NCBI GenBank assembly: GCA_964400355.1
Contig: CAYNTO010000020.1
Location: forward strand, 1 to 57,427
Origin: JACKAL01 sp964400355
GTDB lineage: Bacteria; Bdellovibrionota; Bdellovibrionia; Bdellovibrionales; JAGQZY01
Length of the DNA stretch: 57,427 bases
Reading direction: 5' to 3'
Shown here: piece by piece, positions 35,999 through 44,560 of the stretch
Layout of the letters: each line of letters starts with the position of its first letter
How positions within the stretch are numbered: the first letter of the stretch is position 1
Made by a program: the position numbers and the translations under genes
The notes under the pieces: generated by a model
What the model was told of the DNA's origin: nothing
Databases searched by the model: none
The model's input: the letters and a program-made list of their open reading frames with translations, nothing else

Positions 35999-37012
35999 TC
36001 AGGGTTTTTCGAAAGAGTTGAGTTTAGGTTCCAGTTTTTGAGTTTGGGAATTCACGTTCCAGTGCGCGGCTTTTTGTACACGGTCGCGGATGGCGCGCCA
36101 ATCCTCCGTGAAAAAAGCGTCATCCACCGTCAAATAAATATAGGAGGCCGACGAAGCGCTCAGTCGGCGCAAATCACTATAAAGAGTGCGTGCCACAATG
36201 GCCGGTGACTCGCCTGAGCATTTCAGTTCGGCGTGGTTACCACCGGCGGAGAGCTGAAGGTGCGCGCTGATCGCGTTATGGAGGGCACTGGTCCACGGGT
36301 TGTTGGTGTGCCCAACGATCAGCGGTATGCGCGGCTGATAATGATCCTGCACGTGGCCGGGCGATGCCGCAGTGGCGCCGTGATGAGCGGCAATTTTTTT
36401 AGGCGAGTGTGCGGTGAGGGCGGAGATGATTTCCGTTGGCGCCAGCATTCCCGGTCGCAGGATGTAAAGATCGATAGTGGTCTCTGACTCGACAACTTGG
36501 ACAACGGTGGATTCAATGCCCACTTGGCACGGCCCACCATCGAACACCGCGAGCTTGCCCTCGAATTCAAACTCCACGTGGCTCGCAAGGGTGGGGCTGG
36601 TGTGGCCAAAAAGGTTCGCGCTCGGAGCCGCAAGGGGCGCTGTGCGCTGGATGATATCGAGAAACGACTGATTCTTGGGCATACGCACCGCCACTGTGCT
36701 CAGTCCCGAAGTGATGATGTCGCTCACCGAATCTTTTTTTGGGAGCACGAGAGTGAGGGGCCCTGGCCAAAATCGATCCATGAGAAACGATTCCACCGCG
36801 GTGACGGCTGTGGCAATTTGTTCGAGCTGCGATTTTTGACTGACGTGAACAATCAGGGGATCAAACGACGGGCGCTTTTTGATCTGGAAAACCTTTTTAA
36901 GGGCGCTTTCGGAATCAAAGCGCGCGGCCAAACCGTAAACCGTCTCCGTGGGGAGCGCGACAATATGATCGCCATTTAGGAGCTCTACGGCTTTGTTCTC
37001 ATCGATCAGCAT
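35999..37012 (-). CDS. L-threonylcarbamoyladenylate synthase, Sua5 type
   Basis: It makes threonylcarbamoyl-AMP for the t6A37 modification of ANN-decoding tRNAs. The YrdC domain (1-205) shows ALPTETVYGLAARFDS, KKRPSFDPLIVHV, FWPGPLTLVL and VAVRMPKNQ. The extra C-terminal domain of about 120 residues marks it as the longer Sua5 form rather than TsaC. At 337 residues the length is normal. The ATG is not preceded by a strong ribosome site. Confidence 0.92.
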   Translation of the reverse strand: MLIDENKAVELLNGDHIVALPTETVYGLAARFDSESALKKVFQIKKRPSFDPLIVHVSQKSQLEQIATAVTAVESFLMDRFWPGPLTLVLPKKDSVSDIITSGLSTVAVRMPKNQSFLDIIQRTAPLAAPSANLFGHTSPTLASHVEFEFEGKLAVFDGGPCQVGIESTVVQVVESETTIDLYILRPGMLAPTEIISALTAHSPKKIAAHHGATAASPGHVQDHYQPRIPLIVGHTNNPWTSALHNAISAHLQLSAGGNHAELKCSGESPAIVARTLYSDLRRLSASSASYIYLTVDDAFFTEDWRAIRDRVQKAAHWNVNSQTQKLEPKLNSFEKP

Positions 37013-37121
37013 GAAAATAGACTAACCGATATGACGAGGGGTGCAAAGCCCCGCCAGCAAAGGTGCGGCGCTTCTCGCTCCGAATAGAGGCAAAATGCGA
37101 CCGAAGTTTTTGCACCAATAA

Positions 37122-37146
37122 AAAAACCACCTCGAGGGTGGTTTTT
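37122..37146. terminator. Bidirectional intrinsic terminator
   Basis: A perfect 10-bp arm pair, AAAAACCACC / GGTGGTTTTT. The A run at 37120-37126 becomes a T tract on the minus strand, so it should end transcription of the small secreted protein gene at 37176-37556. Confidence 0.85.
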
Positions 37147-37175
37147 AGTCGCAGCCAGAGTGGTGGCGGAGCCAA

Positions 37176-37556
37176 TTACTTTTGCTTCGCGCAGGCCTCT
37201 TTGATGGTGTCTTGAGTGACGATCAGCTCGAGGTTGGGCATGTTGTTCCCTTTTCCAGGGCAACGAACACAGCTAAAGCCAATCTGCGGACCTTTTCCGA
37301 GTAAACCGATGTCCACGTGAATTTGTGTTTCCACAACCACCGTGTAGATATCATTTGAAAATTGAGAGACCTCGGCACGCACTTCATGAACCTTCATGTC
37401 TTTGTCTTGGAGAATTCCTCGTGCGTAATTTTCTGATACGACAGAGCAGTACGCTTTATCGAGAGCGATTTGTTGCTCCGTCATTGTCATATACGGTGTG
37501 GCACTGGCTTGAGCGGCCAAGAGGAGAGTGGAGAGTAACGTTATAACTTTAAGCAT
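37176..37556 (-). CDS. Small secreted protein with CxxC, unknown
   Basis: About 126 residues with a signal peptide (MLKVITLLSTLLLAAQASA). The mature part has Cys in KAYCSVV, a CVRC motif in IGFSCVRCPG, and a C-terminal EACAKQK. The four cysteines suggest disulfides or a metal site. No family recognised. I chose ATG 37556 because AAGGAG lies 6 bases upstream. A longer frame adds 28 residues without a signal-like start. The gene ends at the terminator 37122-37146. Confidence 0.72.
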   Translation of the reverse strand: MLKVITLLSTLLLAAQASATPYMTMTEQQIALDKAYCSVVSENYARGILQDKDMKVHEVRAEVSQFSNDIYTVVVETQIHVDIGLLGKGPQIGFSCVRCPGKGNNMPNLELIVTQDTIKEACAKQK

Positions 37557-37672
37557 TGGGGGCTCCTTATCGTACGTATTATTATGAATACGAGAAGGCA
37601 TACTAAAGTATTTATAGGGCAAAGGGGTTAAAAACTTCAAGACACTATAAATGTTACAGTGCCTACTAAAAC

Positions 37673-38383
37673 TTAGCCGCCTACTTTTTTGACAGCGGAT
37701 TCTCCCGGAGCGGCGATGGATTTATCGGTTGTTGTGCTTTCAATCGCTGGTTGAGTCCCCGGTTTGGCATAGGGGTTACATTGTTTATGAAGATCTTCAC
37801 GGTAACAGAGGGTAAGGGCGGGCGCCGTGTTGTCGTTAAAGATCATGTATTGAACAAGAAAACGCACGGAGCCACCGGATTCGGGAATGATCGGAATCAA
37901 ATTGGTTTTAGTTCCGCGTGGAGTTTTGCCCTCATAGTAACCTTTGGCGGAGTCAAACTGAAGCGCCCACTTTTCGTTGGCGTTCGTGCCATTGAGAATA
38001 TCCATACTTGTCGGTGAAAGTCGGATTCGTTCAAACAGCGAGGCTTTACCGAAATCAAACACCTGAGGGTGCGGATTTCTCACGCCACGAAAGGGTGGGC
38101 ACACGTAATTGGATTTTGCCAAGCGCGTGGGATGGATAGATGCTGGACGGCGCCCTCCGGGCGCCACAGATTTGCGATGATCGGCAAGGATCTTTTTCTT
38201 TTCTTCGATTTTGCTCACATTAATAAGACGCGTGAAGTACTTCATTTCCGCATCGTTCATGCATGGGAATTTATCTAAGCCGTGAGTGGTGTGCCATTGG
38301 CCAAAGGGATCGCTGGGTCCTTTTTGCTGAGCAATCGAAGTGCTGGATAAGAACATCAGTATAAAGGCCAGTGTGCGAAGCAT
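37673..38383 (-). CDS. Secreted protein, unknown
   Basis: About 236 residues with a signal peptide (MLRTLAFILMFLSSTSIA, then QQK). The mature part is soluble and has Cys in KFPCMNDAE, YVCPPF, LTLCYRED and KQCNPY, probably two disulfides. No family recognised. I chose ATG 38383 with GGGGGAAA upstream. The longer frame start at 38410 adds a Leu/Gly stretch that is less like a signal peptide. Confidence 0.68.
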   Translation of the reverse strand: MLRTLAFILMFLSSTSIAQQKGPSDPFGQWHTTHGLDKFPCMNDAEMKYFTRLINVSKIEEKKKILADHRKSVAPGGRRPASIHPTRLAKSNYVCPPFRGVRNPHPQVFDFGKASLFERIRLSPTSMDILNGTNANEKWALQFDSAKGYYEGKTPRGTKTNLIPIIPESGGSVRFLVQYMIFNDNTAPALTLCYREDLHKQCNPYAKPGTQPAIESTTTDKSIAAPGESAVKKVGG

Positions 38384-38519
38384 TTTTCCCCCAAAAAGCA
38401 GTACTAACATCGTGACATCTGGATTATCGGCGAGTCTGGCAAAGCCTTTAAAATTTTGATTTTTGTAAAAAAAATGCGCAGGACCACCGTCCAGCCAAAA
38501 GGTGCGGCTCCCTGTTTGT

Positions 38520-39128
38520 TTAGAGGATGCAGGTGAGTTGGTAGGGGGCGAAACTGGATTTCCAGCCGGCGAATTGATCGTGGAGTTTTTGGCCGCGGAA
38601 TGTGGCGTGTGTCACTTTGAGAGTTTCCGGTTCGAAGCGTAAGGTGGCATTCATTTCGCCGGGATGATCTGCGTTTTCAAATTTGTATTTCTTCTGCAGG
38701 ATCTCCATGGCGTGGAGGCCTTCATCGGTCTTTACCAGTTGTGCCACGGGGGTGAGTGCATGATCAAACGGAGCGAACACAAAACGAATGGTGTGTTCGC
38801 CATTGGAGATCACGTACTCACGCTCCATGTCTCCTTGTTTGATTTTGCATTTTCCGATACGTCCATTGAGGAGTACGGAATTTAAGACCGCCGTGTCCAC
38901 TTTGGTTTCCACCGGCTTCTGGGCACTTTGTTTGGCAATTTCGATATCGCGAAGGCGGGCTTCGATCAGTGTCTTTTCGTCGGCAATTTTGAGGCGTTCG
39001 TCTTCAAGCGGTCGGGTGTTGGCCTCGTTTTCTATAACAATAGTTTGTAGCGCCTTAGCGGTTTCGGCCAAATCGGCTGAAGCATTGGAAACTGACAAAA
39101 ATAGGCCCACTGTCATGAGAATGCGCAT
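38520..39128 (-). CDS. Secreted protein with coiled coil, unknown
   Basis: About 202 residues. A signal peptide (MRILMTVGLFLSVSNASA) is followed by a charged helix at roughly 35-80 (ERLKIADEKTLIEARLRDIE) and then a beta-rich domain with Cys in GKCKIKQGD and a Cys near the end (LTCIL). No family recognised. ATG 39128 starts directly at the signal peptide. Confidence 0.68.
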   Translation of the reverse strand: MRILMTVGLFLSVSNASADLAETAKALQTIVIENEANTRPLEDERLKIADEKTLIEARLRDIEIAKQSAQKPVETKVDTAVLNSVLLNGRIGKCKIKQGDMEREYVISNGEHTIRFVFAPFDHALTPVAQLVKTDEGLHAMEILQKKYKFENADHPGEMNATLRFEPETLKVTHATFRGQKLHDQFAGWKSSFAPYQLTCIL

Positions 39129-39239
39129 CGTACTACCCTTAAGATCCAATATATTTGAAGACGAACTCATACGGGAAAAGGTAGTGCAATGGATGGGCCG
39201 AGCATGGAGCCCGTCAGGGCTCCAAAAGTGGTGAGAAAA

Positions 39240-40235
39240 TTAAAACCCCGATGACGCAGAAATCAGTTTGTAGCTTATTTTAAGCGTTTTGTAGGCCTTG
39301 TTCTTTACAACACTGGCTCCCAAAATAATCTCATTCAAAGAAGGATCAAACGTCCATCCCTTTTGAACATCGCCCACAGGCAGGGGTTGGCCATCGGCAG
39401 TGACCTGTATCGTTTTAAACTCAACAGTTGTTTGCGGAAAGGTTTGTAGAAAAATCTTAGAGATGTTTTTCTCCATTTGTGCCAAGGCCTTGGGAATTTC
39501 AGAGGAGAACTCGCTGCAAATATCAAGTAAAGTGCCTTGTGTGAGCTGCACAAAATCTTTGAGCGATGTTTTGCTCTCAATCTCCCACGATTCGCCCACA
39601 CACTTTGCGGGATCCTGAACACCAATTAAGATCGTGTGAAGCGTGTTGTTGGGCTTTAAAGTTTTCAAATGCGTCACGACGTCTTGGGGATTTTTATTCA
39701 ACGCACTCTGATCCTCAGTTTCGGTGAGAAATAGGACAATGAGATCGGCATCATCGCGCAGGAAACCCGCATTTTTACCAGAAATGTGCGGCTCCGAAGT
39801 GGCGAGGACTAGGGGATCAAAAAACATTTCCGTCGGATTGCCTGACTCTCCAAGCAGCACCTGCTGCGCCAGCTTGTTTGCAAACTGGGGGTCTGCAGAA
39901 TTGAGAAAGGGGCTCACCAGCACACCATTGTCGCCCGGGCCTTGCGGATTGTAGTTGCCGATCGTGGATGAAATCACGCCCGCATTCAAATCGGAGTAGA
40001 GCACTAGTTTTTCAGCGAGGAGAGGCATCTGTAGTGCCAGATGTTTCTGGTGTTGAACCATGGACGCGGAGTTGTCCACAACGATCAGTAGATCGGCTTT
40101 CGCAGTGGCTGCAAGATCCAGTGTGAGATGCACCCATGTTTCGTTGTCGCGAACTTCGTAGTTTTTGGTTTTGTAAAAAGCCGCGGCTGATGAGCAGATC
40201 GCTAGGCAAAAGATGGCGCTTAATAGCTGAGTCAT
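39240..40235 (-). CDS. Secreted von Willebrand A-domain protein
   Basis: The 331-residue protein has a signal peptide (1-19). A VWA fold begins at about residue 47, and its metal-ion-dependent adhesion site starts with DNSAS at 54-58 (DxSxS). A later VLFLTETEDQS provides the acidic MIDAS-like end. Such domains bind ligands through a divalent metal in adhesins or metal-insertion machines. Partner unknown. AAAGGAGA sits 6 to 8 bases before the ATG. It is divergent from the gene at 40397. Confidence 0.78.
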   Translation of the reverse strand: MTQLLSAIFCLAICSSAAAFYKTKNYEVRDNETWVHLTLDLAATAKADLLIVVDNSASMVQHQKHLALQMPLLAEKLVLYSDLNAGVISSTIGNYNPQGPGDNGVLVSPFLNSADPQFANKLAQQVLLGESGNPTEMFFDPLVLATSEPHISGKNAGFLRDDADLIVLFLTETEDQSALNKNPQDVVTHLKTLKPNNTLHTILIGVQDPAKCVGESWEIESKTSLKDFVQLTQGTLLDICSEFSSEIPKALAQMEKNISKIFLQTFPQTTVEFKTIQVTADGQPLPVGDVQKGWTFDPSLNEIILGASVVKNKAYKTLKISYKLISASSGF

Positions 40236-40350
40236 AGTTTGGTCTCCTTTGAAAAGGCACAGAGTGGAGCATTTGGAATTTTACTCTGTATGAATATAAG
40301 AATTTGAGCGGGGTTTTTTTACTTTGTCGAACGCTTTGCGCGCGCGGCGA

Positions 40351-40365
40351 GTCTCAGATTGAGAC
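40351..40365. repeat. Palindrome GTCTCA-GAT-TGAGAC in a divergent intergenic region
   Basis: A perfect 6-3-6 inverted repeat between the divergent VWA and small periplasmic protein genes. Its core GTCTCANNNTGAGAC equals that of the palindrome at 28390-28410. Position suits an operator. Confidence 0.55.
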
Positions 40366-40396
40366 AGCTTGAGTCGAAGGTCGTGGATGCCGATAG

Positions 40397-40822
40397 ATGT
40401 TTATGATCAAAATAAAGGCTACTCTTCCTTTGCTATTGGTATTTTTAATGGAAGCTCCGGCGTTTTCGGCCGAGCTCGATGAAGCTTCTCAGGAAGCGCT
40501 CAAAAAAACCACCGCCATCCTTCGCGACCGCAAGGAGCGCGATAAGGTGAAAGAGAGCGATGCAGCTTTGCAGAAAGTGGACAAAGAGGTTGTCGCTCTT
40601 ACCGGTGAGGGCAAAAATAAAGATGCCATTTATGATGCCGCCGCCAAAATTTTGGGTGACATGGCCAAAGAGTCTGGCGGCGACGCCGATAAAATGGCGG
40701 AGCTGATGCAAAAAGCGCAATCCAATCCTAAAGCGTTTCTCGAGGGCCTGTCTGAGGACAATAAAAAGATGATTCGCGGCATAGCCGAGGATATCGAGAA
40801 GGTTGACAGCCAGCAGCCCTAA
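40397..40822 (+). CDS. Small periplasmic protein, unknown
   Basis: The 141-residue protein has a signal peptide ending near FSA (about residue 24). The mature part is a charged, helical, Ala/Lys/Asp-rich protein without Cys. No family recognised. yajQ follows 16 bases later on the same strand, so they may share a transcript. The first ATG is at 40397. ATG 40403 is the other possible start. Confidence 0.65.
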   Translation: MFMIKIKATLPLLLVFLMEAPAFSAELDEASQEALKKTTAILRDRKERDKVKESDAALQKVDKEVVALTGEGKNKDAIYDAAAKILGDMAKESGGDADKMAELMQKAQSNPKAFLEGLSEDNKKMIRGIAEDIEKVDSQQP

Positions 40823-40838
40823 GATGTTATGAAGCGGT

Positions 40839-41324
40839 ATGCCGTCATTCGATATAGTTTCCGAAGTGGATATTCAAGAGGTCGATAACGCCGTCAATCA
40901 GGCGCGCAAAGAGATCTCCAGTCGCTACGATTTTAAAGGCAGCAAAAGTGAGATTCAGTGGGATCGCAAGGCCATCACAATTCTTGCTGACGACGATTAT
41001 AAGTTGGGCGCCATCAAAGACATTTTGCAATCTAAAGTTCATCGTCGCGGCATCGACATCCGCGCGCTCAAGTTCGAAGACCCACAGCAGGCCACCGGAA
41101 TGAGCTGGCGCCAGCCGGTATCCATCGTTCAGGGATTGGATAAGGAAATGGCGAAGAAGGTGACGAAAATTATAAAAGACTCAGGGATTAAAGTGCAGCC
41201 AGCGATTCAGGGTGACCTGGTTCGGGTCACCTCTAAAAGCATTGATCTCTTGCAGGAGTGCATCGCGCTGGTGCGCGGATCGCAACTGGATGTGGCCATC
41301 CAGATCACCAACATGCGGGCTTGA
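40839..41324 (+). CDS. yajQ: YajQ family nucleotide (cyclic-di-GMP) binding protein
   Basis: A 161-residue protein with two ferredoxin-like domains. Family marks: MPSFDIVSEVDIQEVDNAV, RYDFKGSKSEI, the central KIIKDSGIKVQ and DLLQECIALV near the end. Some YajQ proteins bind cyclic-di-GMP and control transcription or virulence. Others bind nucleotides or tRNA. The role here is not shown. Length is typical. Confidence 0.93.
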   Translation: MPSFDIVSEVDIQEVDNAVNQARKEISSRYDFKGSKSEIQWDRKAITILADDDYKLGAIKDILQSKVHRRGIDIRALKFEDPQQATGMSWRQPVSIVQGLDKEMAKKVTKIIKDSGIKVQPAIQGDLVRVTSKSIDLLQECIALVRGSQLDVAIQITNMRA

Positions 41325-41338
41325 TCCAGCTTTTTAAA

Positions 41339-41944
41339 TCAATCGCTGTCGCCCGTGAACGTAACGCCGGTGATGCCGATTTCGTTTTTACAGCGCACCA
41401 TCTCACCGACGACGCTACCAAAGCAGACGATATTATTGCGATCGCGTGCGAAGAAGGATTGCGACAAATCCTTCATGGCTTCGATCTCCACCAGCGTCTC
41501 CACTGGATATTTGATGCGCTTTAAGAAGTCGACGATGTCTTTAGTTTTGGGATCCAGTTGAATGGACTCGCGAGCTAAAAATTCCTGCGCAAGAGGGCTT
41601 GAGCTTCCGTGGAGTGGCGACAAATTTAATGTTTCAGCACTGAATTCCTGTGAGGTCACACCAAGAACTGATTTGCAGCGCAGGTTTTGCAGGCTGATCT
41701 GGCCAAAGCACACGATGCCGTAGCGATCTTTGAACAAAAACGATTGCTCCACATCATTCAATGTTTCCAGTTCGAGAATTTTTTCCAGTGGAAATTGAAT
41801 CGCGCGCATGTAATTGATCACACCGCCTTGCTGAGCAGTGAGCTTAATTCCATCGCGACGGAAAAATTCTTGGCTCAAGTCGGAGCCAACCTGGGCTACG
41901 GCAACTGTGCACAAAAATGTGATGAGGAGGGAGAGTGAACGCAT
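41339..41944 (-). CDS. Secreted protein of two tandem homologous domains
   Basis: The 201-residue protein has a signal peptide (1-17). The mature protein is an internal duplication: residues 24-101 and 119-196 align at a constant offset of 95. Each copy runs from (S/A)QEF through a helix and L-E-L/I-E-x-L/M to IVCFG and RCK, with paired Cys79/Cys90 and Cys174/Cys185. No known family recognised. It starts 9 bases after the stop of the di-heme oxidoreductase gene, with AAGGAG upstream, so it is third in the imelysin operon. Confidence 0.75.
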   Translation of the reverse strand: MRSLSLLITFLCTVAVAQVGSDLSQEFFRRDGIKLTAQQGGVINYMRAIQFPLEKILELETLNDVEQSFLFKDRYGIVCFGQISLQNLRCKSVLGVTSQEFSAETLNLSPLHGSSSPLAQEFLARESIQLDPKTKDIVDFLKRIKYPVETLVEIEAMKDLSQSFFARDRNNIVCFGSVVGEMVRCKNEIGITGVTFTGDSD

Positions 41945-41953
41945 AAGTACTCC

Positions 41954-43156
41954 TTAAAGGTTATTTACAAATTCGATAAGAGATTTTCGGTCTTCAGCAT
42001 TTAAATTTAAAAAAGAATTCTTGGCGTTTGAGGCCTCGCCGCCATGCCAAAGGATGGCCTCTTCCACAGTCGCCGCCCGTCCGTCGTGGAGCAGCTGCTG
42101 GTGCCCGTTGACGGTGGGGATCATGCCGATTCCCCAAAGGGGTGGGGTTCGCCATTCGCGAGCGAGCAAGATTTCGCCAAAATCGAAAATTTCACTGCTT
42201 ATAGGCATATCACTCAACTCATCGCCCATGTCATGCAGTAAAAGGTCGGTGAACGGGTATAGAGTTAAATTATCAAGTGCCGGCTCATTGGCACTCATCG
42301 TACGCTGTTGGGGAGTGTGGCAGCTGGCGCAGCCAACGATTGTGAACGTGTTTAGGCCCCGCTCGAAGTCTTCTGCTGTACTATGACGGGCCTTGGGTAC
42401 CGCGATAAAGCGCACGTACGTGGAGACGCGATCGAGTAGTTTTTCTTCCAGTTCCGGCGCTCCACCATTGATGGAGTGAACGCAGTCGACTTGCACCAAT
42501 GGGCAATTCTCTTTGGGAAACAACGACGAGGTGATGCCGATGTCACCGAGAAATGCGGCGGCTGTCTGCTGCTCCACCGTGGGTTGTTCTGCTCTCCAAC
42601 CAAAGCGACCGATGGATTTTTGATTTTTGCGAATATCCCACACCCAGTTTGCTTTTCCAGAGATGCCATCGGCATTGTCGTCACTGACGTCCTCGCGCGC
42701 CAGGATATCACTTTCCGGAATAGCTTCTAAAAGGCCAAGGCCCGCGAGCTGAGATCCGATGCGCGGGGACACAAACGTTAGCGGTGTGAGTGGCCCGAAG
42801 GANNNNNNNNNNNNNNNNNNNNNNNNNNNNNNNNNNNNNNNNNNNNNNNNNNNNNNNNNNNNNNNNNNNNNNNNNNNNNNNNNNNNNNNNNNNNNNNNNN
42901 NNGCACAGGCAATGGAATTGAAGGTGGGCCCTAAACCATCGCGACCTTCGGTCGATGACGGAGCTGCAACCCAACTCAGTTTAAAAAAGGAGTTACCCAC
43001 GAAGAACTCATTCTTTTGCTGCTTGGTGATGGTTTTTCCGGGGTGACTGAATGCATTTTTTGATAGGTCGGGGCTTGTGAAAGAACCCCCGGGTAAAAGG
43101 GGGTTCGCGTTCACAGGCACTGCTGTAAAAATACAAAAGACGACAGAGAGGAGCAA
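41954..43156 (-). CDS. Di-heme oxidoreductase, DUF1111 (gap-interrupted)
   Basis: A secreted c-type cytochrome. The start is TTG at 43156, 7 bases after the imelysin stop, with GGAG about 10 bases upstream. A signal peptide ends near VNA. GLGPTFNSIAC, the run-up to the first heme site, leads into the N gap, so the first CxxCH is lost. The second heme motif CASCH is encoded at 42317-42331. SPRIGSQLAGLGLLEAIP, DNADGISGKANWV, GRFGWRAEQP and TPPLWGIG are DUF1111 marks. In other bacteria these enzymes sit with imelysins in iron or copper loci. The true length exceeds 400 residues because the gap is likely underestimated. Confidence 0.88.
   Translation of the reverse strand: MLLSVVFCIFTAVPVNANPLLPGGSFTSPDLSKNAFSHPGKTITKQQKNEFFVGNSFFKLSWVAAPSSTEGRDGLGPTFNSIACXXXXXXXXXXXXXXXXXXXXXXXXXXXXXXXXXXSFGPLTPLTFVSPRIGSQLAGLGLLEAIPESDILAREDVSDDNADGISGKANWVWDIRKNQKSIGRFGWRAEQPTVEQQTAAAFLGDIGITSSLFPKENCPLVQVDCVHSINGGAPELEEKLLDRVSTYVRFIAVPKARHSTAEDFERGLNTFTIVGCASCHTPQQRTMSANEPALDNLTLYPFTDLLLHDMGDELSDMPISSEIFDFGEILLAREWRTPPLWGIGMIPTVNGHQQLLHDGRAATVEEAILWHGGEASNAKNSFLNLNAEDRKSLIEFVNNL
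42803..42902. other. 100-N gap inside the di-heme oxidoreductase gene
   Basis: A default-length gap without duplicated flanks, unlike the gap at 1698. The region should encode the first heme motif and about 100 residues between FNSIAC and the SPR segment in related proteins, whereas 100 bases allow only 33. The in-frame reading across the Ns is chance. Confidence 0.8.
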
Positions 43157-43163
43157 AAGTGAA

Positions 43164-44270
43164 TCACTCCTGAATCAAGGACACACCGTACGCATCGGCA
43201 ATTTTAGAGATCTCTTCTCCGAGAGTTTCCAGACTGCGTACAATGCTCAGGATTTGCGGGCGTTTTGTCTCGTCGAGGATGGCTTGGTCGAAAGGCGCCG
43301 GAAAGTTTACAGTTTGTTGTTCGAGAGCCAACATTTGAGTTTGAACCACGGTCTTTAATGCCGCATCTTTACTTTCCAGATCCTGAACAAACAAATTCAC
43401 CACGTTCTGTATACCCATGTAGTTGTAATAAAGATCGAGGTGAGTGGTGTCGCTAAAACAGCTGTGCTCATCTTCTTGTTGTTGAGTGTCGTAGGCCACA
43501 AATATGCGCTCTTGAGAAAGTTCTTCGGCGGCCATGGTGTAGGCGCCAAGGAGCGCGTTCTTTAGAGACACTTGGGTGTTGGCTGGATTTACAAATTGGG
43601 CACCGTAAGAGTTTGCGTCGTTGAGATCCCAAGCAGTCACGAGAGTTTGCAGGTCTTCTTGAAGCATTTGTGACACGATCAAAAGATACTGCGCGCGGCG
43701 ATCGGCATTTTTGCCAGTGCCGACAACGTAATCCGTGTATTTTCTTTGACCAGGACCATTGGTGTTGAAGTCTTGACCCCAAAGAAGAAACTCGATGGCG
43801 TGGAATCCGGTAGAGATGTTTTTCTCACCATCTTTTTCGTTGAGTTCGCGCAACATTTCTTTAGTGATCGTAGGGTACATCATCAAGTTATTGATGATCC
43901 CAGCGTCAGCGTCGCCAAGAACGTAATCGATGTACACTTCATCGAGTGGCCAGGCGTTGAGTAGCCCCTCAGGGCCGTCGTCTGCATCGATCGGACCTGC
44001 GTAGAAACGAAATACTTCTGTTGGAGAGTAGATTCGGCGAGCATCGATCCATGCCGTTTTAGCGGCCTCTTGAGTTTGCGCGCTCGGATTTTTTACGAAA
44101 GCCTGAAGAGCTTGATCGAGCTCTTGAGCTTTAGCGAGGCTTTGAACGTAGCTCGTGGATACGAGTTTCGCGTAGTTAGCGACGATTGTTTCTGGAGTGG
44201 CGTGTGCCGATAAGGTAAAAACTATTGACGTCAGCGCGATTATTAATGTGCGGAAAAGGCTTTGTTTCAT
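43164..44270 (-). CDS. Imelysin family protein (IrpA-like)
   Basis: The 368-residue periplasmic protein has a signal peptide ending in AHA (about 24). The imelysin metal motif GxHxxE is present as GFHAIE at 155-160, followed by FLLWGQD. The early block EVFRFYAGPID and the later NLFVQDLESKD also fit. Imelysins such as IrpA and the EfeO core act in iron uptake rather than proteolysis. It heads the operon with the di-heme oxidoreductase and the duplicated-domain protein, and is divergent from the iron-binding protein gene. Confidence 0.9.
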   Translation of the reverse strand: MKQSLFRTLIIALTSIVFTLSAHATPETIVANYAKLVSTSYVQSLAKAQELDQALQAFVKNPSAQTQEAAKTAWIDARRIYSPTEVFRFYAGPIDADDGPEGLLNAWPLDEVYIDYVLGDADAGIINNLMMYPTITKEMLRELNEKDGEKNISTGFHAIEFLLWGQDFNTNGPGQRKYTDYVVGTGKNADRRAQYLLIVSQMLQEDLQTLVTAWDLNDANSYGAQFVNPANTQVSLKNALLGAYTMAAEELSQERIFVAYDTQQQEDEHSCFSDTTHLDLYYNYMGIQNVVNLFVQDLESKDAALKTVVQTQMLALEQQTVNFPAPFDQAILDETKRPQILSIVRSLETLGEEISKIADAYGVSLIQE

Positions 44271-44560
44271 TTTGAGGACTCCCTTTTAGAGTTTGGGGTT
44301 TCAGTGGAGTCGGTATCGCCGCCAAGAGGCCCACTGTCAATAAACCAGCCTCATTTGGATTTGATGATATTTTTACGAACACCAATTGAAATTCAACTGA
44401 TAAAACTCATTTCATAGAACATCTTGTTTTTATTCTATTTTCATCGGGTTTTCAGTTGAGGTTTTTCATAGACTCCGAGCGGTTCACGGGCGCATAACCC
44501 TTAAAACGATGACACTCAAGGGAGTGCAAATTTTTCATCAACAAATGTGGAGGGAGTCCC
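44271..44560. other. Divergent control region of the imelysin locus
   Basis: 290 bases, clearly AT-richer than the flanking genes between 44345 and 44460, between two divergent operons that both look metal-related. It should hold both promoters. I see no RNA gene. A Fur-type operator candidate lies at 44387-44414. Confidence 0.5.
44387..44414. promoter_or_regulatory. Candidate metal-regulator operator (Fur-like)
   Basis: TGAAAT and ATTTCA arms enclose an AT-rich core with TGATAA. The resemblance to GATAATGATAATCATTATC is partial. The location between two metal-linked operons is the main argument. Confidence 0.25.

Noticed and set aside
37006..37263. An 85-codon minus-strand frame before the Sua5-type gene
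   Set aside because: Crosses the perfect terminator at 37122-37146 and overlaps the 3' end of the secreted protein gene in another frame.
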